From contig JAPLFL010000120.1 in the NCBI GenBank assembly GCA_026390695.1, positions 78,725-142,724 on the forward strand: 64,000 nucleotides of DNA. The letters run 5' to 3'. Each line of letters begins with the position of its first letter. The first letter of the stretch is position 1. Both the position numbers and the translations under genes were made by a program. The notes under the pieces are model-generated. The model had not been told where the DNA came from. It did no database searches and was given only the letters and a program-made list of their open reading frames with translations. This DNA is from Candidatus Kapaibacterium sp. Its GTDB lineage: Bacteria; Bacteroidota; Ignavibacteria; Kapaibacteriales; UBA2268. Shown in pieces: positions 7,807-16,858 of the stretch.

Positions 7807-10719
7807 ATGAAAAAATTACTTTTAATAGATGGAATGTCTCTCGTTTTCCGAGCATATTATGCAATGGAACGTTCAAATCTTCAAACAAATGACGGAGAGC
7901 CTACCGGTGCAGTTTTTGGATTTTTAAATATATTATTGTCTGTGATTGAAAAAGAAAATCCGGATTTGATTTCGGTTGCTTTCGATTCTCGTGAGCCCAC
8001 TTTTCGGCATAATCTTTTCCCCCAGTATAAGGCAAACCGTTCTGCTTTTCCAGAACCGCTTGTACCGCAGTTAGCAAGAATAAAAAACGTTCTTGATTTG
8101 TTGAATATCCACCAAATACAAATGCCCGGATTTGAGGCGGATGATATTATCGGCACTATGTCGAAACTGGCTACCAAACTTAATATATTTACTACTTGCC
8201 TTACTTCAGATAAAGATTATTACCAATTAGTTGATGATAATGTTCGATTGATAAAACCCGGAAAAGGCAGTTCTGAATTCGATATTGTAAACGAAAAAGA
8301 GGTTTATGAAAAATTTGGAGTCAAACCTGATCAGGTTATTGATGTTCTTGCTTTGATCGGGGATCAGAGCGATAATATTCCAGGAGTAAAGGGTATAGGT
8401 GATAAAACTGCTATCCCTCTCGTTCAGAAGTACGGATCGGTTGAACAAATTTATTATCATATAAATGAAATTGAAAGCAAATCAGTAAGAACAAAATTAG
8501 AAACAGATAGAGAGACAGCCATTTTATCAAAATTTCTCGTAACTATTAAATGTGACATGGAAATCGAATTTTCCGAAGAAATGTTTGTGAAAAAAGAACC
8601 TGATTATCAGAATTTGGACAAATTTTTAACGGAACTTAAATTTATCCAACTTAGAAAAAAATTCAATGATAAATTCATTGGGCAGAAAATAAAATCAGAT
8701 TTCATTTCGCAAGATTCTAACAAAGACCCAGATCAAAAACCAGAACAAGCAAGTATTTTTGAATCACAAGCTCCTGAAGCCGCTTCTATACAAACGATTG
8801 CCAACCTTGATAAAAAATATATTTTTGTTAATGATCTGTTAAAACTAAAAGAATTGACAGATTCGATGAAAGATATACATATTTTATCTGTTGATCTTGA
8901 AACTTCTTCTTTATCTCGTACAACCTGTGATATAGTCGGCATAGCGCTGAGTTACCGAGAGAATGAGGCTTATTATATTCCTGTATCCGAAGAAGTTAAT
9001 AACCCTGATTACGTTGTAAATCCATCGGTTGAAAATAATCTTTTCTCATTATTCGATAATTCGACGGAAATTATTGTAATTAATGAAGTAAATAGTATTT
9101 CATCAGAAAATGATTATTTAGCTCTTAACAAAGTATTGGCAGAACTAAAGCCCGCTTTGGAATCAATCAATATAAGCAAATGCGGTCAAAATATTAAATT
9201 TGACGCATTTATTCTTGCACGTTTTGGTTTAAAAGTACATCCGATTAGTTTCGATTCAATGATAGCTTCTTATTTGCTAAATCCGGATATGCAACATAAT
9301 CTTGATGCACTATCAGAGCGCTATCTTAATTATAAGCCAATTCCAATAAGCTCGCTTATAGGTGAAAAAAAGGCTACCCAGTTGTCTATGAAAGATATTC
9401 CACCATCAAAAATTTCAGATTATGCCTGCGAAGATGCTGATTTAGCTCTTAAATTATATAACAAGTTAAAACCGAAATTAGAGCAAGAAAATCTAAGCGA
9501 GCTTGCATATAAAATCGAATTTCCATTAATCGAAGTTCTTATAAGGATGGAATCCGAAGGAGTTACAATTGATGTTAATGCACTTCAGGAAATCTCACAG
9601 CGCATTGGAACAGTAATAAAAGAATTACGAGAAAAAATCTTTGAAGAAGCCGGTACTGAATTTAATCTTGACTCTCCTAAGCAACTTGGTTTTATTCTTT
9701 TCGAAAAATTAGGGATTCCATCTCAAAAATCTAATAAAACCGGCTACAGCACCGATATTCAAGTGCTGACAAGTTTAGCAGAATCTTATAAAATTGCTGA
9801 ATATATTCTTGAATACAGGCAGTTGGCAAAATTGAGATCGACATATATTGAATCTCTACCTAAACAGATAAATCCTAAAAGCGGTAGAATTCATACATCT
9901 TTTAATCAAACTATTGCCGGAACCGGTCGATTATCATCGACTGATCCTAATTTGCAGAATATTCCCATTCGTTCCTCTGTTGGCAAAGAAGTAAGAAAAG
10001 CATTTATTGCAAGAAACGAAAAATATAAAATTTTATCTGCTGATTATTCTCAGATCGAACTTAGAATTATGGCTTATTATTGTCAGGATAAGCATCTGAT
10101 TGAAGCTTTTGTTAATAAACAGGATATTCATACTGCAACAGCAGCGGTTTTATTCGACAAATCACTCGAAAATGTTGATCAGGATATGAGAAGAACTGCA
10201 AAGACAGTTAATTTTGGAATAATGTACGGTTTGGGAGCCTTTGGATTATCGCAGAGGCTCGGGATTTCAAGAAAAGAAGCATCTGAAATAATTAATAATT
10301 ATTTCAATAAATATCCCGGAATTAAACGATATATTGAAGATACAATTTCAAAAACACGAAACTCAGGCTTTGCTGAAACTTTGTGTAAAAGAAGAAAATA
10401 TTTCCCCGAAATAGCAAGCAATAATCACAATATGAGAGCGTCTGCCGAACGTGCTGCTATTAATATGCCCATACAGGGAACAGCCGCAGACATGATGAAA
10501 ATTGCTATGATTAATATTGACAGGAGATTGAGAGAGGAAGGTCTTATTTCGAAAATGATAATACAAGTTCATGACGAACTTGTTTTCGATGTTTTAGATG
10601 AAGAAATAGATCAATTAAGCAAAATCATCCGCTTTGAGATGGAAAATGCTCTTAATCTTGAAAATGTTCCGATAGAAGTTGAAATCGGAATTGCAAGTAA
10701 TTGGTTTGACGCACATTAA
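7807..10719 (+). CDS. polA: DNA polymerase I
   Basis: 970 aa from the ATG at 7807. The open frame extends 37 codons upstream but overlaps yraN, and MKKLLLIDGMSLVFRAYYA is the normal Pol I start. Three domains are visible. The 5' nuclease spans about 1-290 (FEADDIIG, LIGDQSDNIPGVKGIG). The 3'-5' exonuclease keeps its catalytic residues (VDLETSS, GQNIKFDAF, YACEDADLAL). The polymerase has motif A DYSQIELRI, motif B RRTAKTVNFGIMYG and motif C QVHDELV. Both nuclease activities look intact, unlike lineages that have lost proofreading. It acts in Okazaki-fragment processing and repair synthesis. Confidence 0.97.
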   Translation: MKKLLLIDGMSLVFRAYYAMERSNLQTNDGEPTGAVFGFLNILLSVIEKENPDLISVAFDSREPTFRHNLFPQYKANRSAFPEPLVPQLARIKNVLDLLNIHQIQMPGFEADDIIGTMSKLATKLNIFTTCLTSDKDYYQLVDDNVRLIKPGKGSSEFDIVNEKEVYEKFGVKPDQVIDVLALIGDQSDNIPGVKGIGDKTAIPLVQKYGSVEQIYYHINEIESKSVRTKLETDRETAILSKFLVTIKCDMEIEFSEEMFVKKEPDYQNLDKFLTELKFIQLRKKFNDKFIGQKIKSDFISQDSNKDPDQKPEQASIFESQAPEAASIQTIANLDKKYIFVNDLLKLKELTDSMKDIHILSVDLETSSLSRTTCDIVGIALSYRENEAYYIPVSEEVNNPDYVVNPSVENNLFSLFDNSTEIIVINEVNSISSENDYLALNKVLAELKPALESINISKCGQNIKFDAFILARFGLKVHPISFDSMIASYLLNPDMQHNLDALSERYLNYKPIPISSLIGEKKATQLSMKDIPPSKISDYACEDADLALKLYNKLKPKLEQENLSELAYKIEFPLIEVLIRMESEGVTIDVNALQEISQRIGTVIKELREKIFEEAGTEFNLDSPKQLGFILFEKLGIPSQKSNKTGYSTDIQVLTSLAESYKIAEYILEYRQLAKLRSTYIESLPKQINPKSGRIHTSFNQTIAGTGRLSSTDPNLQNIPIRSSVGKEVRKAFIARNEKYKILSADYSQIELRIMAYYCQDKHLIEAFVNKQDIHTATAAVLFDKSLENVDQDMRRTAKTVNFGIMYGLGAFGLSQRLGISRKEASEIINNYFNKYPGIKRYIEDTISKTRNSGFAETLCKRRKYFPEIASNNHNMRASAERAAINMPIQGTAADMMKIAMINIDRRLREEGLISKMIIQVHDELVFDVLDEEIDQLSKIIRFEMENALNLENVPIEVEIGIASNWFDAH

Positions 10720-10874
10720 AAGCACATCTCTTTTAGAACTTGTTAGCTAAACCAACAGCATTTAATTATTTGCTGAGTTGTAGTCTTTATTTTAATATAT
10801 TTTGGTTTAAATATACTACATAAATCATATTAAAATTTAGAATGAAAATAATAAACATTTTACTACCCCCGATA

Positions 10875-11810
10875 TTAACCTTTTATAAGTTGTAGATATG
10901 CATTTGAATTCTGATTTGCCTGAGCAAGTGAAGTCAAAGATGCCTGCAACAAAAATTGTGATTTAATAAGTGATAATTGTTCCTTAGCTACGTCAGTATC
11001 TTCAAGTCTTGAAATTGCAGAATCATAGTTGGTTATTTGTGATTTAACAAGCTCATCCTGAGATGTTAGCCGGTTAGCTACTCCACCGATCATAGATGCC
11101 ACTTTATTGACATTATCAATTGCATTAGCTAAACTTGTTAATGTAGTTCCTATTCTGTCTTTACTGAAAATTCCCAGATCATTTATACTTATATCATTCA
11201 ATGACATTAAATTCAACCCGAGGACACCTGAAAAGTTAGTGTTATTTTTGGTATTAACGTCAAAAATTCCACTTGAAATATTAAAATCAGGATTATTCGT
11301 AGTCATATTAATGTTTAATGTGATCATATTGTGTACCGCATTGGTAGCGATTATATAATCAGCTGAATAAGTTCCGTCAAGTAATTGCATACCTCCAAAA
11401 ACCGTCGAATCAATAACCGTTTGAATTTGCTGGGCCATTCTGAATGCAGCTTTGGCTAAGGCAACTTTTTCGTCCGTTCCCTGAGACCCAGATGATGCAG
11501 AGGCAGCCGAATCTTTGATCATATTCGATAGATCATTGATGTTTGATAATGCGTCCTGAAGAATGTTGGTTACATTTTGAGCATCACCTATTGCGAGCTG
11601 AGCGGAACGTAAGGCTCCGTTTCTTGCTTGTAAACTACGTGATGTAATATAGCCTGCAACATCATCGGAAGCATTGTTTATCCTTTTTCCGGTTGAAAGC
11701 CTCAACTGCCTTAAAGATATATCTCTTTCAGAAACACCAAGAGCATTATAAGCATTTTCAGCCGGTATATTTGTCCTGATTCGTGCACTATTTCCATTTA
11801 TAACGGGCAT
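10875..11810 (-). CDS. fliC: Flagellin (second copy)
   Basis: 311 aa. The N-terminal D0/D1 helices (QLRLSTGKRINNASDDVAGY, SRSLQARNGALRSA) and the C-terminal D1/D0 helices (SRLEDTDVAKEQL, then FLLQASLTSLAQANQN) are the flagellin signature. Only about 90 residues separate them, so the surface-exposed D2/D3 part is minimal. The start MPVINGNSARIRTN lacks a cleaved signal, as expected for export by the flagellar apparatus. It follows its paralogue on the same strand after 80 bp. A short AAGGG precedes the start. No other flagellar gene is in the window. Confidence 0.95.
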   Translation of the reverse strand: MPVINGNSARIRTNIPAENAYNALGVSERDISLRQLRLSTGKRINNASDDVAGYITSRSLQARNGALRSAQLAIGDAQNVTNILQDALSNINDLSNMIKDSAASASSGSQGTDEKVALAKAAFRMAQQIQTVIDSTVFGGMQLLDGTYSADYIIATNAVHNMITLNINMTTNNPDFNISSGIFDVNTKNNTNFSGVLGLNLMSLNDISINDLGIFSKDRIGTTLTSLANAIDNVNKVASMIGGVANRLTSQDELVKSQITNYDSAISRLEDTDVAKEQLSLIKSQFLLQASLTSLAQANQNSNAYLQLIKG

Positions 11811-11890
11811 GGCTTTCCCTTTAACGATAATTGTATAAAATTAGTTCCAATTTGAATAAATCAACCTTTTGGGCAATTTGAAATTTTGTA

Positions 11891-12826
11891 TTAGCCTGAA
11901 ATTAATTTCAAAAATGCCTGTGGATTCTGATTTGATTGTGCCAAAGAAACTAATGATGCTTGCTGTAAGAACTGTGATTTGACTAAATCGAGCTGTTCTT
12001 TTGCAACGTCCGAATCCTCTATTCTGGAAATTGCCGAGTTATAATTAGTTACCTGACCTTTTAACAAATCTTCCTGTGAAGTCAGACGATTGGTGATTCC
12101 ACCTATATAAGCTGCAACTTTATTAACATTGTCAATGGCGTTTGCAAGGCTCTTGAGCGTTGTCCCAATCTGTGAGAATGCAAATATTCCCAAATTGTAC
12201 TGATTAACTTCATTGAAAGAATTTAAATCAAGACCGGTAACACCACCAAACATTGTTGCTTTTGTCGATCTTACGTCAAAGAAATTGCTTTCTAAGTTAA
12301 AATCAGGATTATTTGAATTCATATCGATAGCGATAGTGATCAAATCATGCTTTGCATCAGTTGCAATGATAAAATCCGCAGAGAATGTACCGTCAATTAA
12401 TTGACGACCACCGAATACCGTCGAATCAACAACTGTTTGAATCTGCTGCACCATTCTGAATGCTGCTTTTGCAAGAGCAACCTTTTCATCGGTACCCATT
12501 GCACCCGAAGCTGCAGTAGCTGTTGAATCTTTAATATTGTTAAGTAATCCATAAATATTGTCAAGAGAATCCATTAGAATGTTTGAAACATTCGATGCAT
12601 CTCCGACAGCCTTCAAAGCTGCGCTTAAAGCGCCGTTTCTTGCAGCCAACGAGCGAGAAGTTATGTAACCCGCAACATCGTCTCCAGCATTATTAATTCT
12701 CTTGCCCGTGGATAATCTCAATTGTTTCAATGAGATTGTCCGATTTGCCGTATCTAATGCGTTGTAAGCATTCTCAGCCGGCGTATTCGTTCTTATTCGA
12801 GCATTTCCACCTACAGAAAAAGGCAT
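11891..12826 (-). CDS. fliC: Flagellin (first copy)
   Basis: 311 aa, the same length as the downstream flagellin and clearly a tandem duplicate. The D0/D1 ends are nearly the same (LRLSTGKRINNAGDDVAGY; SRIEDSDVAKEQLDLVKSQF), while the middle (about residues 150-235) has diverged. The gene has a much stronger ribosome-binding site (GGAGGTG, 6 nt before ATG) than its copy, so it is probably the major filament subunit. A sigma-54-like motif lies about 160 bp upstream. Export is through the flagellar type III apparatus, with genes elsewhere. Confidence 0.95.
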   Translation of the reverse strand: MPFSVGGNARIRTNTPAENAYNALDTANRTISLKQLRLSTGKRINNAGDDVAGYITSRSLAARNGALSAALKAVGDASNVSNILMDSLDNIYGLLNNIKDSTATAASGAMGTDEKVALAKAAFRMVQQIQTVVDSTVFGGRQLIDGTFSADFIIATDAKHDLITIAIDMNSNNPDFNLESNFFDVRSTKATMFGGVTGLDLNSFNEVNQYNLGIFAFSQIGTTLKSLANAIDNVNKVAAYIGGITNRLTSQEDLLKGQVTNYNSAISRIEDSDVAKEQLDLVKSQFLQQASLVSLAQSNQNPQAFLKLISG

Positions 12827-12983
12827 TATTCACCTCCATGTGAACGTAAAACAAATTATATTTAATATTTTTCCCAAAAAAGTGAGATGAAAAGCAACCC
12901 AAATCAATTTCAACAACATTCGATATTCCCGGATTGCTTCTTATCTCAAAATCTATATTCAAAGAACTTTTCAAATCAATATT

Positions 12984-12999
12984 TTCAAGTAACGTGCCA
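12984..12999 (-). promoter_or_regulatory. Possible sigma-54 promoter for the flagellin genes
   Basis: On the minus strand the site reads TGGCACGTTACTTGAA. It fits the -24 element TGGCACG exactly, with the right spacing to TTG, but the -12 element has TTGAA in place of TTGCA, so the normally invariant C is missing. Sigma-54 control of flagellin is common in other phyla. A transcript from here would have a leader of about 150 nt. One mismatch in an essential position keeps confidence low. Confidence 0.25.
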
Positions 13000-13436
13000 A
13001 ACTTATCTTTGACCAAATTTGCAGAAACTTATTCTCTTTAGCCCTCTGTTTCTGCGAATCTTTTTCCACTTAGGTAAACCCAATGAAATTATAATGCCAA
13101 TTGCTGAAATAAATTAGAATTATTAGGAAATAATGTCGCAAAATTATAATCAAGCCGCAGCCTGTGCAGTTTATAGCTTTTTCTTGAATTTTCTTGAATA
13201 ATTTCCAATTGATTGAAATTCAGTAAATATTTACATTTAATTGGATCTAATTCAACAATTGGCTAAAATTAGCCTTCATTTTTTTCTTAATGCCTGTTTT
13301 GGTTTGTCCAAGAATTTGGAATCTTTGTTAAAGAAAATTTTAAATTGATTATAAGTTATTTGGAACATTTACTGCAATTTTTTCTTATTGTTCAATATTG
13401 TCAAATCCCCTGTTTATTAATATCCAACTGTTTCTC

Positions 13437-13467
13437 TTGATTAAGAGATTCTTTTTTTATAATTTTG
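13437..13467 (+). promoter_or_regulatory. Bacteroidota-type promoter before DUF971 gene
   Basis: TTG, 20 nt, then TAATTTTG, which fits the Bacteroidota -33/-7 pattern (TTG and TAnnTTTG). The -7 box ends 43 bp before the ATG, giving a leader of about 35 nt. The same box with the same 20-nt spacing recurs before the Rieske operon. Confidence 0.4.
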
Positions 13468-13510
13468 ACTACATTAATAATTTAGTAATCAATATCAAAT
13501 ATAAATAATC

Positions 13511-13840
13511 ATGATAAAACCAATTGAAATAAAACGTGCAGATAATAATCAATTATATACACGCTGGTCTGATGGCTATGAATCGAGCATTGAACTTAAT
13601 GTATTCCGATCGGAATGCCCATGTGCCGTTTGCAAGGAAGATGATCTGAATAACAAAAAAGCCGTTCCCAGTCTGATAAGTATGTATGTTAAGGGTAAGA
13701 ATGAACTAAAAGGTATAAATATTCAGGGTAACTATGCAATCGCTGCAACTTGGGGTGATGGCCATGATACAGGGATTTATACTTTTTCTTTGCTTCGCGA
13801 AATTTGCGAAAAAAACAATAAATGCAATCCTGCTGCATGA
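13511..13840 (+). CDS. DUF971 domain protein
   Basis: 109 aa. It matches the DUF971 / gamma-butyrobetaine-hydroxylase N-terminal-like fold: 'LYTRWSDGYESSIELNVFR', a Cys cluster CPCAVC, then NYAIAATWGDGHDTGIYTF, a highly conserved strand-turn-strand. In other bacteria the domain occurs alone or joined to Mrp/ApbC Fe-S carrier proteins, and a role in iron-sulfur metabolism is suspected but not shown. The gene is monocistronic with its own promoter-like sequence. Function unassigned. Confidence 0.8.
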   Translation: MIKPIEIKRADNNQLYTRWSDGYESSIELNVFRSECPCAVCKEDDLNNKKAVPSLISMYVKGKNELKGINIQGNYAIAATWGDGHDTGIYTFSLLREICEKNNKCNPAA

Positions 13841-13951
13841 ACCGATTAGACAGACTAATAGCCATATTGACGGCATTTGATAATTGGATTCAAAATAAAT
13901 TTAATTTTTATTCGTAGATCATTTTTTTAATTTTAATATTGAGGAGTCTTT

Positions 13952-14728
13952 ATGTCTGAAATACATGCTCATAAACCTGCTTCATTCTGTTGGGTCGATT
14001 ATATGGCCAATGATCCTGATGGAGCAATTAAATTCTATTCCGATCTGTTCGGTTGGGAAGCCAGACACGATAATTCTACCGGTGGCCCCGTTTATTCTAT
14101 TTTTCATTTAAAAGGCAAAGCAGTTGCCGCTTCTATGGAAATGCCTGCCGATATGAAAGCCCTAAAAGTGCCTTCATGCTGGATTGTCTATGTTTGTTCG
14201 TCAAAAGTTGAAGATGATTTGAATAAAGCTCGTCAAAATGGAGCGCTGATTTTACACGAAGCCGATGATATACCTACACAAGGGCGTTGGGGCTTATTCC
14301 AGGATCCCGAAGGAGCCGTAATCGGTCTTTGGGAGCCACAAAAACATATCGGATCAAATTTCAAGGATGAGCACGGTTCTTTCTGCTGGTTCGAGCATGG
14401 TAGCCATAGTGCTGATAATTCTATGCTATTTTATAGTAAGGTCTTTGGTTGGTCTTCCAAAAAAGAACAAATGGCAGGTATGGACTATACAACCATACTC
14501 AATGGTGTTGATGGAATAGGTGGAGTATATACCTTTAATGAAAATATGCAGGATGTGCCTCCTAATTGGCTGGTTTATTTCGCAATCAATGATATCGACG
14601 CTGCTTGCGAAAAAATCATATCCTTCGGTGGCTCGGTAATTATGCCAAAAATGCACATAGAAGGTGTGGGAGCCTTTGGGATATTTACTGACAATCAAGG
14701 TGGAGTGTTTGGCTTGCTTCAAGGGTAA
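13952..14728 (+). CDS. VOC family protein with two glyoxalase-like domains
   Basis: 258 aa made of two vicinal-oxygen-chelate repeats (about 8-125 and 133-257). Each starts with a 'FCW-D/E' strand and has the VOC pattern of a helix in 'AIKFYSDLFGW' or 'SMLFYSKVFGW'. Each ends with a Gly-rich GRWGLFQDPEGAVIGLW or GAFGIFTDNQGGVFGLL strand. Proteins of this type (the CFP-30/hydroxylase-like glyoxalase group) chelate a metal, but the reaction is not predictable. A good ribosome-binding site (GAGGAG) precedes the ATG. Confidence 0.85.
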   Translation: MSEIHAHKPASFCWVDYMANDPDGAIKFYSDLFGWEARHDNSTGGPVYSIFHLKGKAVAASMEMPADMKALKVPSCWIVYVCSSKVEDDLNKARQNGALILHEADDIPTQGRWGLFQDPEGAVIGLWEPQKHIGSNFKDEHGSFCWFEHGSHSADNSMLFYSKVFGWSSKKEQMAGMDYTTILNGVDGIGGVYTFNENMQDVPPNWLVYFAINDIDAACEKIISFGGSVIMPKMHIEGVGAFGIFTDNQGGVFGLLQG

Positions 14729-14732
14729 AGAT

Positions 14733-14857
14733 TAATTATAAGTTATGAGTTATGAATTATGAATTATAAGTTATGAGTTATGAATTATAAGTTATGAATT
14801 ATGAGTTATGAGTTAAGAGTTAAGAGTTATGAATTATGAATTATGAGTTACGAGTTG
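14733..14857. repeat. Degenerate ATTATGAGTT-type decamer tract
   Basis: About 125 bp of imperfect 10-bp units such as GAATTATGAG, AGTTATGAAT and AGTTAAGAGT, directly after the VOC gene. The tract is non-coding. Short relatives (AATGATTAATG, CACCATTCACCATT) flank other accessory genes in the window, at 44.2, 44.6 and 52.7 kb, so these are probably slippage-generated fillers. Confidence 0.75.
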
Positions 14858-14970
14858 GGGTTTCCCTCCAGTCAGATATAAGTAGAAATTAACTTCGTTA
14901 ACAATAAAGTCAATGACATATTTAAAAAATCACCACTAACTTATAGAAAATCTCCCCTACTCCGGTTATA

Positions 14971-15120
14971 GAAGGTAGAAATGTAGAAGGTAGAAATGTA
15001 GAAGGTAGAAATGAAGAAGGTAGAAATGAAGAAGGTAGAAATGTAGAAGGTAGAAATGTAGAAGGTAGAAATGAAGAAGGTAGAAATGTAGAAGGTAGAA
15101 ATGTAGAAGGTAGAAATGAA
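14971..15120. repeat. Minisatellite: ten copies of a 15-bp unit
   Basis: Ten head-to-tail, gap-free copies of GAAGGTAGAAATGTA or GAAGGTAGAAATGAA. Only base 14 varies, in the order T T A A T T A T T A, which suggests duplication of a T-T-A triplet (45 bp). Two minus-strand frames through it translate to FYIST and LLHFY repeats but have no start signals or homology, so it is not coding. Copy number is likely to vary between strains. Confidence 0.95.
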
Positions 15121-15231
15121 GAATAAAAATCCCCTTACCAGCAAAAGTTAACAATTATACACATCTTTTAAATATTCACAGAGTAATGGATCAAAAACCT
15201 TAGTAGAATAATTTCAATATGTTAGATACAA

Positions 15232-15372
15232 AGCTCTCATCTAACTTGTTTTTGGTAGAACAGACATCCCTGTCTGTTTGTTGTTTTATATGCTCAGACA
15301 AGGATGTCTAAGCTACTGATTTACTTATGTTAGCTGTAATTTACATGTAAATTTTTACAAGGAGACTTATTA
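15232..15372 (+). repeat. 141-bp dispersed repeat, left inverted copy
   Basis: Near-identical (a few mismatches) to the reverse complement of 21563-21703. It contains two small palindromes, CAGACATCCCTGTCTG and CAGACAAGGATGTCT, and an end TTTTTACAAGGAGACTTATTA. The two copies face each other across about 6 kb that holds four accessory genes. Confidence 0.9.
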
Positions 15373-15426
15373 GCTTGTTATTATTGAAAAACCAAATAAT
15401 TGATCAATTTTTAATAAGCTAATAAG
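15366..15426. repeat. Inverted repeat CTTATTAGCTT ... AAGCTAATAAG
   Basis: Eleven-base perfect arms separated by 39 bp at the inner end of the left 141-bp repeat. It has no adjoining gene end, so it is more likely an element end or protein site than a terminator. Confidence 0.6.
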
Positions 15427-15521
15427 GTTTTTACATATTTCTTGTTCATTTCAACAAAGGTTTTACTGAGTTTTATCAATTAATTTTATGATATGATATC
15501 TATTAAATATTTACAAATAAA

Positions 15522-15571
15522 CAGACGAGGACGTCTGTTCTACTGCAAAGTAGGTTATACGTCCTCGTCTG
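15522..15571. repeat. GACGAGGACGTC hairpin element
   Basis: CAGACGAGGACGTCTG, a short spacer, then ACGTCCTCGTCTG. The unit is a short palindrome and its outer arms also pair, so two alternative hairpins are possible. Relatives lie at 21745, 40370 and 50147. The flanks differ from the 40-kb and 50-kb copies, which sit inside MITE-like elements. Confidence 0.8.
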
Positions 15572-15652
15572 TAACCGCCATTGTAGGGTTGACATGACTT
15601 TATGGGAGATTTTCTTAAAGTGTAATTGGTGATTCTGATTAGAGGATTAAAA

Positions 15653-15796
15653 TGCACAATTTGCATATAACTTATGCAAATTTCAGGGTCATTTGCATAG
15701 ATTTGCATAAACCATTATGCAAGCAAACGCCGCTCCTGTTGCACATTATAACCCTATTTGCATCAAATTGCATAAAAAACCGCCCATCTTCAATTC
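15653..15796. repeat. 144-bp direct repeat, copy 1, rich in TTGCAT boxes
   Basis: Repeated with about three mismatches at 15848. Each copy has about five TTGCAT and two ATGCAA hexamers (several as ATTTGCAT or ATGCAAAT), plus a GCAAACGCCGCTCCTG segment. Clustered boxes of this kind look like an iteron or operator array. Both copies lie downstream of the terminase-like gene. Confidence 0.9.
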
Positions 15797-15847
15797 ACCT
15801 TAACTCCTAACTCAATAAACACAGAATGACAATTTGTTCAAATATAT

Positions 15848-15991
15848 TGCACAATTTGCATATAACTTATGCAAATTTCAGGGTCATTTGCATAGATTTG
15901 CATAAGCCATTATGCAAGCAAACGCCGCTCCTGTTGCACATTATAACCCTATTTGCATCAAATTGCATATAAAACCGCCCATCTTCAATTC
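15848..15991. repeat. 144-bp direct repeat, copy 2
   Basis: Second copy of the TTGCAT-rich unit, 195 bp from the first, separated by 51 bp of unrelated AT-rich sequence. Differences are an AAACCAT/AAGCCAT change and a small change in the run after the last TTGCAT box. Confidence 0.9.
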
Positions 15992-16034
15992 CCCAGAAAC
16001 TCCAAATTCTTAATTCACCATTCACCATTCACCA

Positions 16035-16631
16035 TTATTCCTCCTCCTCATCATCATATTCCTCTGCATAAATCGATCCGATTAGATTACGAGCCATCAT
16101 AGCAAGTTCAGGATCAGCGTCAATACGTTCGCGAATTTGAGTGGCAGCATCTGAGCTACCTACATCTTTCAATAGGTTAATTTCTTCTCTTGATATTTCA
16201 GAAATATGATGATTTTTATTAAGAATAGTTGTAAACTGTTCAATATTTTTAAGTTTACGCTGGAAATCCAAGTCTTCGAGGCATTGCGGATTGTTTTCAA
16301 TTTCATCTAAGAGCAATTTATTGAGTTTCATAATTTGCATCTTAATAGAAATATTTTGCTCAGAGCGGTAAGATATAAGTGTGGAATAAATATCTCTGAT
16401 ATTTTTAGCCTTTTTATTTGCTTCAATTTTATCATATTGTTTGACCCGTTCATTCCAGTTCCACTTAGCAGAATAGTTAAACATTGTACGTTGACTTAGA
16501 TTACTTAAAAAAGATGCCTGAGCAAAAGTTCTGTCCTTCCCAAGATTTCTGAAAATTTCATAAGCTTTATACGCTTGATCCGGCTCATCTTTAGATTTTT
16601 GATCATGTCTGATTTTTGCAACATTATTCAT
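16035..16631 (-). CDS. Terminase-small-subunit-like HTH protein
   Basis: 198 aa from the ATG at 16631. An earlier in-frame start adds 14 hydrophobic residues and is unlikely. The N-terminal third has a helix-turn-helix (FAQASFLSNLSQRTMFNYSA) followed by KWNWNERVKQYDKIEANKK. That segment matches the 'W-W--RA--YD' stretch of terminase-small-subunit-like proteins encoded singly on many bacterial genomes. A charged coiled-coil region follows, and the tail is very acidic (EYDDEEEE). No terminase large subunit is near. It probably binds DNA. The TTGCAT-rich repeats just downstream could be its target, but that is inference. Its 3' end runs into CACCATT repeats. Confidence 0.5.
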   Translation of the reverse strand: MNNVAKIRHDQKSKDEPDQAYKAYEIFRNLGKDRTFAQASFLSNLSQRTMFNYSAKWNWNERVKQYDKIEANKKAKNIRDIYSTLISYRSEQNISIKMQIMKLNKLLLDEIENNPQCLEDLDFQRKLKNIEQFTTILNKNHHISEISREEINLLKDVGSSDAATQIRERIDADPELAMMARNLIGSIYAEEYDDEEEE

Positions 16632-16858
16632 AGAACACCAAAAATAGATGCAAATTAGTTCTGGCAAAAGCAAACAACAAGTAAACCGTTCAAAAAAGAT
16701 GTAAAAAATAAAAGTGAAATAGTTCCGAAAATAGTTTAGTAAGAAGTTTTAACTCAGATTTTTCATTAAGATTTGATGCAATTGAAATATTTATTAGTTT
16801 TTATATAATACCGGCATGACCTTAGTTGAAGGAATAAATCTACAACTTGGAGTTTATA

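Larger units (their letters stand above)
12827..13510. other. Non-coding region between flagellin and DUF971 genes
   Basis: 684 bp, very AT-rich, with no credible gene. It must hold the divergent promoters of the flagellin pair (minus) and the DUF971 gene (plus); candidate sites are listed separately. An 80-codon frame on the minus strand has no family features or ribosome-binding site and overlaps the flagellin start, so I do not count it. Confidence 0.6.

Noticed and set aside
12774..13016. 80-codon minus-strand gene upstream of the flagellin
   Set aside because: It overlaps the flagellin start in another frame, has no ribosome-binding site and no recognisable domain; the region is better explained as promoter and leader.
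14971..15120. CRISPR array
   Set aside because: The copies are directly adjacent with no spacers and no cas genes are in the window.
14941..15154. Minus-strand frames of 62-67 codons over the 15-bp minisatellite (FYIST and LLHFY repeats)
   Set aside because: They only translate the tandem repeat; 15 bp being five codons keeps every frame open. No start signal, no homology.
16035..16631. Prophage remnant
   Set aside because: Only the terminase-like small subunit is seen; no large subunit, portal, capsid, integrase or lysis gene is nearby.
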